This document shows, piece after piece, positions 1-9,544 of a stretch of DNA of 64,000 nt. Under the pieces are notes generated by a model. The model was not told the origin of the DNA, did no database searches, and was given only the letters and a program-made list of their open reading frames with translations. The DNA is taken from the NCBI GenBank assembly GCA_033296705.1, contig MU856838.1, positions 1-64,000 of the forward strand, in the 5' to 3' direction. This DNA is from Chaetomidium leptoderma. Taxonomy: Eukaryota; Ascomycota; Sordariomycetes; Sordariales; Chaetomiaceae. Position 1 is the stretch's first letter. Every line of letters starts with the position of its first letter. The translations under genes were made by a program, and so were the position numbers.

Positions 1-351
1 CTGGGGGTGTTGCTGGGGGTGTTGCTGGGGGTGTTGCGAAGGGTGGTGTTGGGGGGGGTGTTCTTGGTGCGGGTGGTGCTGCGGATACGCGGCCCGCTGC
101 CTCTCGAATGAGGACCTCGACATGTAGCCTGCGCCATAGGCCAGATCGCTATCCACCGACGAAGAAGACCTGTTCTTCTTGCGGAACGAGCGGCGCTTCT
201 GTACCTTCTTGACCGACGTCGAGGCGAAAAAGGAGCGGATGCCGAAGCGGCTCTTTCGCGAAATGTCCATCATCATGGACGAGGTGGACGACGACGACGA
301 CGAGCTCGAATCGGCGCGGCCACGGCGCAGGGAGCGGGAGTGGGAAGACAT
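1..351 (-). CDS. Basic serine-rich protein, N-terminal part (runs off window edge)
   Basis: An open frame runs from an ATG at 349-351 leftwards to base 1, giving 117 codons with no stop, so the C-terminus lies outside the window. The N-terminus is Ser/Arg rich with a run of eight serines, then three methionines, a basic stretch (SRKSRFGIRSFF, then KKVQKRRSFRKK), a second Ser cluster with DSDLAYGAGY, and finally a His/Pro/Gln region. The last 36 bases at the window edge are three exact copies of a 12-base unit encoding Gln-His-Pro-Gln. No enzymatic domain is visible and I do not recognise the family; the charged, low-complexity composition fits a disordered nuclear or cytoplasmic protein. A GC-rich Pro-Ala coding stretch lies in frame just upstream of the chosen ATG, so an earlier start cannot be excluded. 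Confidence 0.6.
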   Translation of the reverse strand, partial: MSSHSRSLRRGRADSSSSSSSSTSSMMMDISRKSRFGIRSFFASTSVKKVQKRRSFRKKNRSSSSVDSDLAYGAGYMSRSSFERQRAAYPQHHPHQEHPPQHHPSQHPQQHPQQHPQ

Positions 352-1957
352 CGGAGCGGGAGCGGGAGCGGGAGCGGGATCGGCGACGGCGACGGCGACG
401 GCGGCCGGAGGGGCAGCGGCAGCGGCAGCAGCAGCGGCGAGCTGCTCTCTGGACTGCCGGCGCTCGGCGCGTCGCCGTCGGGTGCTCTCGGGGCTCCTGT
501 GACGGTCTCGCATCACGCTGGACGGGTCGAAAACAGCTTCACAATTCCGTCACGGTCCATTCATCAGCTTCGGGTGTATTTCGTGTGTTCACGCGATATG
601 CGATCGGTTTTCAATCGGATCGAAATGCGGTTGCGCGTCGCGGTCTGCTTGCGAAGGGCTGTAATTTCACGAATCTGACGGTGTTTTGTTGTTTAGTTTA
701 GTTTAGTTACTAGGATTGTCCAGGAGGCTGGGATCCTGGCTGGGGGTATCCATCCACAGCGCCACCTGCTTGCTGATGGAGCTCCCCTCACAGTTTGTCA
801 GTCCTGCCAAGATGTGGAATGGGTCAGTCCCGGGGTGTGCGACAAGGATCACGGTGGTACCGTAGCAGCGACAGCCGCCGCTGGGCATTGGGCAACAACC
901 AGCCTCGAGCCAGGCTCCCAGGCAGCATCGCATCCATCCGAACACACTGATTGAGCAAGCGCTGCCCGCTGCCGGCCCCCACTCCGGGCCGAGCCTGACG
1001 GCCTCCTTCAGCTGAGATGGAACGACTTGTGACAAGGCGATCCTGGCCAGTGATTGGATGGGATGGAAGCATTGGCCTCTCAAGGTCCCCTCCCCGCAGC
1101 TTGCATCGCCAACGAAATTGCTTCCTGCCTTTTCATCCGAGCTTCCTCACACGGGCACGGGACGCTGCAGCATCTCGGTCTGCACACTCTGCAGGTTGTC
1201 GCAAGCAAGCGCAACAACTCACCGCTCTCCAACTTGAGATTCCATCATCATGCGCGTGCGCGTTCCCCAGGGTCTGTCTGCAGTGCCAGTGTGTGGAATG
1301 AAAAGCCGACAGGTCGGACGGCGGCAGGCGGGGATCAACCCACTCGCCTCTCCGCCTCCACGTGTCAGCTGCCGACGGGGAGACTTCACTTTCATCATTT
1401 CTGTCTCTTGACGTCTCTCTTAAAGGTGGGTTTGACGACATGAAATACTCTGATCGTTTTGCCTTCTTGTGCCACCCTGCGAGCCTGCTCAAACGCCGTC
1501 GAACCATGCCCTGCACATCTCCGGCTTGGCTGCAGGATGCGTATCACCAAGGCTATTTATTGGTCCTTTTCGGAAAGCTACCTACATTGCTTATCGGGAA
1601 AGCCGTATATATCATGTTCGAGGAAGTGACAAGCAAGTATAGACAAACACATACTTGTCGGTTGATTCGACTTCTGGCTGGTTTGACATGGGCACCAAGC
1701 AAGGCAGAGGGATGATTGTGTCCAACTCCTTGCTCTGGTGCAGTGGACGCACGAAGTCACAGAAGGTGGCCACAAACTGGCGCCTAGGTCCAGTGCAAAA
1801 CGGTATGCTCAAACTCTTTATTCTCTGCCTTGTATCTTCTTCACCTTCGGCCGTCTCTATATGCAAAAGAGGCTTGTTTATTTACATGCCACATCCAGTA
1901 TGTACCCGAATCGAAATCCCGAAACCAAGTCACGCGCGTCCGTCATCCCATCTCCGT
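352..1957. other. Intergenic stretch, no gene seen
   Basis: This is the 5' region of the leftmost gene and the 3' flank of the cellobiohydrolase gene. Open frames here (for example 703-1083 on the minus strand) lack domain-like sequence, plausible start context and splice-compatible extensions. A (GGGAGC)-type hexamer repeat at about 352-385 adjoins the left gene's ATG. Nothing else could be supported. Confidence 0.6.
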
Positions 1958-3512
1958 CTAAGCGGAGGCCGCGTAGGTGGAGTCGATGGCACCGACCTTG
2001 ATGTTGGAGTAGACAACATAGGCATCGGGGTGCGCAGCCTCGACCGTCTCGGGGAGACCGGCCTCGGGGTCGCAGCGGCCGCGGGCAACGCCGGGCGCGG
2101 TCGGGTCGGCATCAGTGGGGAAGTTGCTGTCGAGCCAGTTCATGGAGACGGCACTAGAAAAGAAAATGTCAGTATCACATGGATGTGTTATTTTGGACAC
2201 AACAACGTACTGGTCATCCCAGATGCTGAGAACGAGCACCATCTTCTCGAGCGACTTGCCCATGGCGGCCAGGCCACCCTGGGTCTTGAAGTAGTTGTTG
2301 TCACCAAAGGCCGTCTTCTGCTGCGCGCAGAACTCGTCGGTGATCTCGTTGGTGGCGTCGACACCCTCGACGACCGTCTCCGAGTTGGGGATGACGGTGC
2401 CGTCCTGGACGTAGAAGCGCTTGATGCTCTGGAGCGCACCCGTGTCGGTGCCGTCGGCCGTGTGGAACTGCGTCACGAGCGTGAAGGGCTTGGAGGTGTC
2501 GACCGTCTTCGCCGGGCCGTAGAAGTCCTGGTTGCCCAGCCGGAAGCTGTTGAAGTCGCAGCCGTCTATTCACCCATGGGTCTTGTCAGCTCCGATCTTT
2601 TTTCAGGGCGCACAGTAGGTAGCAACTCACCCTTGTCGCACACGCCGGCGTAGCGGTCATCACCATCGCCGCAGTCGACACCCTCGCACTTGGTCTGCTC
2701 GGTAACTGAGCACGGGTGGGGGGTGTAGGCAGTGGCATCGAGGTTGGCCTCCCAGATATCCATCTCGGCGCAGCAAGTGCCGACGTTGCCAGTGCCGGAG
2801 TTGCCATCCGAGCCACCCCAGCCCTCCACGTTGGCCTCGCCGTTGATGAACTTGATGTCCTTGGGGCACTGAGCATCGCAGTAACCCGTGCCGTACTTGG
2901 CACCGGCCTTGTTGCCCTCGAAGCGGGACATGCCACCGTCCTCGTCCATCTCACTGAAGTAGACGGCGCCGTTCAGGCCGCAGGGGAGGTTGGACACGTC
3001 GACGTCCATGGTGAACTCCTTGTTGAGCAGGTTGAACATGCGGTACTTGGACTCGCTGGCCATCAAGTAGACACGCGACCCGACATTCGCGCCATTGTCG
3101 TTCTTGGTGATAAAGTTGAGCCGCAGCGCGCCGGCCTCGGGCGTGCTGATGCCGTACGTCTTCTCGTACTCGGCGCCGTCGATGGCGCAGTTGGCCGCGC
3201 AGGTCTTTCCGTCCGGGCACGCCGTGGCGTTCCACTCGCTGCCGGTGTAGCAGTTGGTGTAGCCGTCGGTGACGTGAGCCCAGCGCCAGTTGGCCTAGAA
3301 GGTCACGATCAGTCTTCTTCCAAGGCAAACGACCTGGTGGCAAGATCATTACTTACGTCAAGGACTGCAGTCGTGGACTCCTTGGTGCATGAGCCGGGAG
3401 CCGTGCACACCTCGATGGGGAGCGAGGGATGCGTCTCGGCCGTGACTGTGCCGACTTGCTGACCGAACACCAGGCTGGCGAAGGAAAGCGCGGTTACTAC
3501 CTGCTTATACAT
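1958..3512 (-). CDS. cbh-1: GH7 cellobiohydrolase (1,4-beta-D-glucan cellobiohydrolase), catalytic domain only
   Basis: Secreted exo-cellulase of glycoside hydrolase family 7, releasing cellobiose from cellulose chain ends by a retaining mechanism. Four exons: 3512-3357, 3294-2631, 2565-2211 and 2153-1958, joining in frame to 456 residues. Residues 1-17 form a signal peptide (MYKQ..SLVFG) with the mature protein starting at Gln. The catalytic motif EMDIWE lies at about residues 229-234: Glu229 nucleophile, Asp231 helper, Glu234 acid/base. Many cysteines, the ANWRW block after the first intron and the RYAGVCDKDGCDFNSFRLGN block are typical of cellobiohydrolases rather than GH7 endoglucanases. 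The protein ends shortly after the catalytic domain (STYAASA), so the linker and CBM1 found in many homologues are absent. A cellobiohydrolase function is well supported; which reducing-end specificity detail applies is inferred from the family. Confidence 0.95.
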
Positions 3513-3735
3513 GATGGCGAACTGTGTGGATGGACTGCTGAGAACAAGAGGATGGATCGGCAGGTGAAGGAGGAGTTGGCTGGATGAGGACTTGGACTGC
3601 AAACAACGAGGGGGTTCCGTCCCTTTTATATATTCCATTTGGGACCTTGTGACTCTGTGAGATCCACCCGTGACGATGGCCAAGATCCTTCCCCAGATCT
3701 TCCCCAGTCCAAAAACCACGGAAGCTGGGGAATGG
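3513..3735 (-). promoter_or_regulatory. Cellobiohydrolase promoter: TATA box and candidate CRE1 sites
   Basis: On the minus strand a TATATAAAAG box occupies 3623-3632, about 110 bases before the ATG. Three CTGGGG hexamers fit the CreA/CRE1 consensus SYGGRG: 3691-3696 and 3702-3707 on the minus strand, 11 bases apart, and 3725-3730 on the plus strand. In other fungi closely spaced CRE1 sites mediate glucose repression of cellulase genes; that role here is inferred. Confidence 0.55.
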
Positions 3736-5480
3736 CGCCGAATAGGGGTCTCAGAGTCACATTCCGACGACCGCCACGCTGACAACGGGCGGCATCAGCA
3801 AGCATAACGCCGTTGATAGTCCCTCGGCCTTACTGCAATCAAAATTGGTGCCGGGCCCCACGTCGCTTGCACGCCGGACGGTCTTGTACCGGGGGCTCGA
3901 CACGGGACGATCTCCCGGCTTCTCGGACAACTGCTGGGGGAGGCGCCGAGGATTTGGGTTCCCAACATCGAACCTCGATCGTCGATCACCAAACTTGGTT
4001 TGTGTTCTGTGAGCCTGCCTGAGCCAGCCAGCCAGTGGCTGCCCGACGCATTGCGGCTCTGATTGCATGGCGCATATAGGCAGATTGCGGTTCCCCGGAT
4101 GACATCTGCCGACGCGACCGGTTAAGCTGTGATCGGCATCTACGTGAGGCCGCGTGGGAACCTGAAACCGGGGCGTGGAGGCGCAACCAATATCAAGCGG
4201 CGGCTCTCACGCTCAAAGCGGAACGCCATTGATTGCACGCGCGAGCCGCAGCAATATATCCATCGGATCTCTCCAGCGAACGCAGGAACAATGCGCCCTG
4301 CCACCCGTGAGCCGCGCGCATGACGTCGGCCCCCCTTTATGACTTTCCATTTCGCGCCGCCGTCGACAACCGGTAGCGAGCGGCTGACGGGCTGGACTGC
4401 AACGGGGAGTCGTAGACTGACTCTGAGATGTTCAAGACCGCTGACAAATAACTAGAACCAACACACGCCGGGTTATTCCACTGTGAAGCTGCGATGTCCA
4501 GCCTGTCCGGAGTGCTTCCGTGGTCTTCCTCGGTCCATTCTGTATGTATGTACGGAGTGCTTCCGTAGTATTCCTCGAACCACTGAGGAGAGGATCGGCC
4601 AAGCAAGGAAGACGGTGCTCCACTTGCACGTCCTTCCATGAAACTCCCCCAGGACGACCAGGGCGAGTCCCACTTCAGTATTCCCCGTATTCACCAAGAA
4701 AACCCCCAAACGCAAAGCTTGGCCGCGTTTACTTGCTCACAAACTGTTTCTATTTCCGCCAATGAAGAAGAAGCCCTCGGGGTGTTCAACGGTTTGTGAT
4801 CTTCCCCCTTTTCCTACTCGGCAAGTCCCGAGAGACTTAGTAAGTTGTCCACAAGACTGGGCAAAAGAGAAGCAGATACGAATATTCTAGAAGGCAAGAG
4901 AAGCCAAATAGAACACAGACAGTCCGGTCATCAATCATATTCACCGGGAGTCGCGAACAAACACAACCCCTGCCCGAGGGCCATGTGCATACAAGTGCCG
5001 TGGGTGCGCGGGAGTTCTCCCCATGCTAGCGTGAGCTCCACCATGAAACGGCTTTTACACACTCAGTCCAGACGTCGAATGAAGGACCAAAATTGAGTTC
5101 TTCGTAATTCAGGTACATAGCCTATCCGTAAACATCACGGGCACGGCGACGATTTGTAGTCTGTCATAGTGTCGGTGCGAGTGGGAGGGTGCAGTACCCG
5201 ATGTCGCGATGCTGAAGACGTCCGCTGTCGAATGTTTATTGTTACTAACCTCCCTAACTTGGCAACGCAAGTGATGTGATGCTTGCAGACAGTGATGCCA
5301 GATGATCGAGCGGTTTGTAATTTTTCGAGGGTAGGATGCCTCGAGGATGCTCTGCACAAGGAGCACCTTACTTGGCATCTCGACACTTCTTAAGTGGGAT
5401 TTCATTTCGTCACAAACATAGCTTCGATACGTTGCTGCAAATCAATCAATGACCTCTGTCTATCTTCATCTACCCTACCT
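3736..5480. other. Gene-free stretch upstream of the cellobiohydrolase
   Basis: No coding region could be supported. It is the distal upstream region of the cellobiohydrolase gene and runs up to a decayed retroelement. A short imperfect direct repeat is listed separately. Small open frames show no recognisable sequence. Confidence 0.55.
4508..4577. repeat. Imperfect 25-base direct repeat, 45-base period
   Basis: The sequence CGGAGTGCTTCCGT followed by a GGTCTTCCTCG-like tail occurs at about 4508-4532 and again at about 4553-4577, with two mismatches in 25 bases. Origin unknown; it may be a footprint of a small decayed element. Confidence 0.6.
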
Positions 5481-6220
5481 TCAAGTTATGTTGCTATTTG
5501 CTGTCATTAACCTCGAGTCACCTGGCGGGATGATTTGTACCTCTTTACTCAGCTTGTCCACGGTGACAAGGCACGCGTCGTGACCGTCGGCTGACAATGG
5601 GAGGCCGACGATGAAGTCGATGGTGATCATGTAGTATGGACTCTCGTTGTCGATCAGTGGTTGGAGAGAGCCGTACGGCCAGTGATGTCTGACGTCGTTG
5701 GCCCTGCATTTGGGACATATGTCGGCGTACTTCCGAATCGTCTTCAGGGGCTGGCGAATGAAGAAGTTGCTCAAGCGCGCGCGCAGGGCTTGAAATCCGC
5801 GGTGATTTCCATCGCGTATCGTATTCAGTATGTCGATCAAGCAGCTACGGGGAACGCAGAGACGGGGAACCTGGCCGCTGGTTTTCTACAACAGGCCGCG
5901 GTACAATTCGAACGGGAGCCGGGCTCTGTCGTCCTGCGCGAGGGCCTTGTTTTGTCTGACAACGGCGAGGGTCCTTTTCCAAACAGGGTCTTCGTGATAT
6001 CCATCCTGCAGTCGTTTGACGAAGTCTGGGTGGATGTCGAGCATGGCGGTCCCTGAGCCAGTGGTGACTGTTGGAGTGTCAAGGCTGACGTCCGTCGTGG
6101 TTGTTGGTTCTGGCAGTGTTTGGATGGGTTGCAGGCGGATGACTTCGCCGTGGAATGCCCAGTGTTCGTCTTTGTCGTCAGGAAGGTCATCGAGACCGCG
6201 CTGCCCCTTTGGCTTACCTA
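5481..6220 (-). mobile_element. Decayed Ty3/gypsy retrotransposon fragment (pol, integrase part)
   Basis: Reading the minus strand from about 6220 to 5481 gives one continuous frame interrupted by a single TAG at 5886-5888. The distal part shows an integrase zinc-finger-like block ending in CPKCRANDVRHHWPYG, followed by the start of an integrase core (TIDFIVGLPLSADGHDA, then VTVDKLSK), the usual order in Ty3/gypsy pol proteins. The upstream part (HPDFVKRLQDGYHEDPVWK) resembles the spacer between RNase H and integrase. The frame ends at 5481 in the middle of the integrase core. No LTRs, gag, protease or reverse transcriptase are present, so this is a dead fragment. Confidence 0.8.
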
Positions 6221-6593
6221 GGTACCTTACTGTAAATCAACATTTCCGTCGCTAGCACTGAGAGATCCTTATTTTAGACTGATTGGTGTGTTTCTCTTTA
6301 CAGTCCGCTGTGCTGTGGAAAATGAGCTGCACGTCATTTGTTCATTGTCGTTGCCAATATCCTATGAGAAGTCGTGATGTTGTGTGTTGGTTTCGCTGCG
6401 AGCATGTCCCTTTGTTTTCTTCTTTTTTCTTTCTTTCTTTTTTCTTTTTGGGAAAGCCTTTCAAGAGTCGCAAAAAGAAAACTCGAAAATATAACACTGC
6501 AGGAAAAAAAGCCAAAAGCTCACCGGCTAACGCCCCTCGCCGGTCGAGAGGAGGTAGCCGGCTACGAAAATTCTTTTTTCAGAATTTTACTTC

Positions 6594-6692
6594 GCTGATG
6601 TGGGAGTCGAACCCACACCACTTCGGTTGCCGAGTCCACCCGGCTCTCTCCCAATGCCGTTTGACCAACTCGGTGTTGGTCAATTGGGAGAG
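6594..6692 (-). pseudogene. tRNA-like degenerate element with large inverted repeat
   Basis: On the minus strand a good T-arm (GTGGGTTCGACTCCCAC) is followed by CATCAGC, as a tRNA 3' acceptor half would be, and preceded by a variable-arm-like hairpin (ACTCGG/CCGAAGT) and a D-arm-like CCGAGTTGGTCAAACGG. The arrangement resembles a class II (Leu/Ser) tRNA. However, the 5' side cannot pair with the CATCAGC acceptor half, and the best anticodon loop lacks the normal T33. Instead the 5' side forms an inverted repeat: 6646-6654 plus 6661-6669 against 6675-6692, 18 matching pairs broken by a 6-base insert. I call it a pseudogene or tRNA-derived repeat, not a functional tRNA. Confidence 0.45.
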
Positions 6693-7312
6693 GCGGTGAT
6701 TGTGTGGCACGTGGACCTTCTACATATAGTGCCGTTCAGGGTGGGCGGTGTGTGAGGGCTGGCAGTGGTGTTGAGTTCGGATGGAATGCCTGGTCCTGAC
6801 CGTGTGTTGACTTGGCTGAAACGGTGACACCTAGCTTACTCTCTTCTGACTTCATGTTCTGTTTCTTCTATTGCGGTCTGTACTTCCATAGCAATACACC
6901 AAGTAGTTTGTTTGTACTTCCGAAATTGTCTTTGTCTTGTCTAGCCCCTATCTTTCCGCGACAGGAGCTTGTTGGAGTACACCAAGTGGGGTGTATCTAA
7001 CAAATCAAAGTCTTCAGACTCAATTGGATTAGTAAAGTTTGAGAGCATGACTTACCGAAGCAGGCGTTCTTGTCTATTCTTTCTCTAGTGTCTTGGGAAC
7101 AAGCAAGTGTAAACACTGCGCCCCTGAGTTTTGTCGTATAGATCTCTCACTGGCTATCTAGAATGGAACTCGAGGCCTTGGACTAGCTAAAAGTCTCTGA
7201 ACTAACTTTAGATAACGAGTGTTGTCTCAATGTTATCAAGAATCAGTGCTGCTGTCAATACTTCAAGCTCCGGTCAAGTGTTGTCGCCCCTAAAACCGAC
7301 GTCGTCACCTAT

Positions 7313-7324
7313 AACCCTAACCCC
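7313..7324 (+). promoter_or_regulatory. Telobox-like motif upstream of the folate-type gene
   Basis: AACCCTAACCCC at 7313-7324, about 470 bases before the ATG at 7794. Two copies of the fungal telomere unit in a promoter resemble the telobox recognised by Myb-domain telomere-binding factors. Function is inferred only. Confidence 0.3.
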
Positions 7325-7793
7325 ACCGAGCACTCAACCTAGCTTTTGCTGTGTTGAACATTGCGTCCCCCCCTCAATCATCTTGACTTGCCATTCTTCA
7401 GACTGTTAAGCTCGCTGAGCTAAACTAACCAGCCTTTCTATTTCTTCAAGCGAATCCCCTTGCCTAAATCTACCTAGGTATTCTAGCAAACAGCAAACCC
7501 CTCTTTTTTTGACTTGGTGGATCAACCATTCTTGCGTCACACACATCTCCGAACTTGCAAACCACAAACAACAAACAGCCAACTTTGAGCAATCGAAAAG
7601 AAGCTGAAGAAAAAAAACCCACCTAAACCATTAGCCACCACCACCACCATCTCACTTCCTCAAAGCCCACCTGGTGACTCCTAATTCCCATCCACCGACA
7701 TCCATCCCCTCCTCAACACCTTTTTGGTTTTCCCCTTTCACAGACAAGCAACCCAAATACCCCCCAAATACCAAAACAAAAACCGAAAAAAAA

Positions 7794-8774
7794 ATGGCCG
7801 CCCCCTCCCCCCCCCTCCAAACAATAACAACCCCCCGCCTTCGCGCCCTCTGCCCGGACCCGCCCGCGACAGTGCAAATCCGCAACCTGACCACGACGCT
7901 ACAGCACAGCGGGCACGACGCGTGGAACCGCGCCGGGAAAGCACAGCCCTGCCAGATCTCGGCGTCGGTCGCCTTCGCGGCGCCCTTTGCCACCGCCGCC
8001 GCGCACGACCGGCTCGGCGCCGATACCGTGCACTACGGCACGCTGAGCAAGGCGGTGCTGGCTAGCGTGGGGCGGTCCGAGGTGGAGAGTGCTCCTTCTC
8101 CTCCTCCTCTTAGCTGGGACGTGAAAAGGGGGGTGTGGGATGTGTTGCGGTGGGTGTGGGTGGATTTGACCGGCGTGGAGGTCGATGGGACTCTCGTTGG
8201 GGGTGGTTCTTCTTCTTCTTATCTTTTGGATGTCAAAAAGGTGCGGTTGCTGTCGGTCACTGTCTCGCTGCCCAAGGCGTCGCTTCTGGGGGACGGGGTG
8301 AGCCTGACCATGAGCGGGGCTTTTGAGCAAGGGTCGGGGAGGATGGAGGCGCGGGCGATGGCGTTGGAGGTGAGCCGGCTGAAGGTGCCGACGCTGGTTG
8401 GGGTCAATGACAATGAGCGGCTGGCCAAGCAGTTTGTGGTGGCGACGGTTACGGTGGAGGGGTTTACGCCCCAGGAGGATCTGTATACCGAGATTGAGCG
8501 CGATGTTGTCAAGGTGAGTCTTCCGCGGTGTTTTCTTCAAGACGAAGAGTGCTGACTGTACTAGGCGATGGAGGAGTCGTCATTCGAGACTCTCGAGGCG
8601 CTGGGGGCTCATCTGGCAGAGCGTGTTTTGGCTTCCCCCAAATGTCAAGATGGGTGGCAGGTCTGCGTCCGGATGGAGAAGCCTACGGCAGTCCCCATGG
8701 CGGACTGTCCTATCGTGGAGGTACGGGCTACGCGAGAGTCTCTCAAGAGAGAGAGCGCCGCGGGTACTTCCTAG
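7794..8774 (+). CDS. Dihydroneopterin aldolase (FolB)-like protein
   Basis: Two exons, 7794-8513 and 8565-8774, joined phase 0 across a 51-base GTGAGT-CTAG intron, give 309 residues. The protein looks like two FolB-like halves. The first (about residues 20-100) has VQIRNLTTTLQHSGHDAW and an A-P-F...D-TVHYGTLSKAV segment. The second (about 200-265) has a QFVVATVTVEGF strand, the glutamate-rich EDLYTEIERDVVK and TLEALGAHLAERVL. FolB domains make 6-hydroxymethyl-dihydropterin in folate biosynthesis; in ascomycetes the main activity sits in the trifunctional Fol1 protein, so this stand-alone protein may be a divergent relative. The start lies in AAAAATGGCC and is the first ATG after an A-rich leader. 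It converges with the next gene, only 49 bases between stops. Catalytic competence is uncertain. Confidence 0.75.
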
Positions 8775-8823
8775 GCCTAAGGAATTACAACTTTGATTCT
8801 ACTCTCTGCTGTCTATTTTTGAC

Positions 8824-9544
8824 TCATTCCCTCTCGCACAAAGGGACATCGCCGTTTGTTACCTCCCTGACAAACTCGGGGTCCGGGTCAAATAGCATTA
8901 CGTGGAAGTGCTCAACTGATTTTACAGATTTGAGCGAGGCCCAGTTCTTGAACCAGATGACCTATTATCCGTCAGTGTCGCAAGCGTAGGTACAAGGATC
9001 ACCAGCAACCAACATGATCCCGGGGCAGTTTGGAGCAAGCCTTGTGGATGTAGGCGTCGATGTCGGCCCGTGCCATGTCAGTCAAATCGCCCGTCGCCGG
9101 ATCTTCCTCGAGCGGAAACTTGGTCCAGACGACGAGGTGTACTATCCGCTTGTCGATGCCATAGGGCCAGTCATTCCTCAGCACCTTGATGTCGTCGTCA
9201 AACTCGAACGGGCGGCCTCTCGGCGTGATTGGCAGCGTCCATTGTAATCTTTGCGTCAATATAAAGTTCATGACACTGCCGTAATCCTGCCTGAGCTTCC
9301 AGGTGAAACCCAGGTACCGGCGGAGGTCGGACGGGACTCTCTGGAATAGATCGAGCCGGTTCTGCGCTACCTTGTGCTGCACCACGGCCCAAGAGTCGAC
9401 CTCATACTCGCTATCTGGAGTGCTGATGATGCCGCGGTCCTTGTCGGTGAGGTTGGCGAGGAACTCGGGGCATTCAGCCGTCCTCAAGTGCCCATGAATG
9501 TTTACCTGCCAGTAGGGCAAGTCTTGAGTCGCACTGCTGCCCAT
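8824..9544 (-). CDS. DUF3605 protein (N-acetylglucosamine-induced protein 1-like)
   Basis: Exon 1 is 9544-9014 and exon 2 is 8961-8824, giving 222 residues. The DUF3605 hallmarks are present: PYWQVNIHGHLRTAECP near the start, KVAQNRLDLFQRVPSDLRRY in the middle, GRPFEFDDDIKVLRNDWPYG, then IVHLVVWTKFPLEED, and after the intron VIWFKNWASLKSV...VEHFHVMLFDPD. The intron must start with GTTGGT, a weak donor, because only that boundary keeps the conserved DHVIWFKNW block in frame. The start chosen (MGSSATQDLPYW) is the ATG immediately before the domain; 71 codons upstream are also open but low in similarity. The biochemical function of the family is unknown; one yeast member is induced by N-acetylglucosamine. 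Confidence 0.8.

Larger units (their letters stand above)
6221..7793. other. AT-richer gene-free stretch between retroelement fragment and folate-type gene
   Basis: Apart from the tRNA-like element and a telobox-like motif listed separately, I see no gene. The stretch has pyrimidine-rich runs (about 6418-6450) and poly-A-rich sequence just before 7794 that is likely 5' leader of the downstream gene. Confidence 0.5.

Noticed and set aside
1..36. Repeat at the window edge considered as a satellite or telomere-proximal repeat
   Set aside because: It is in frame with a coding sequence (Gln-His-Pro-Gln units), so it is better explained as a protein repeat.
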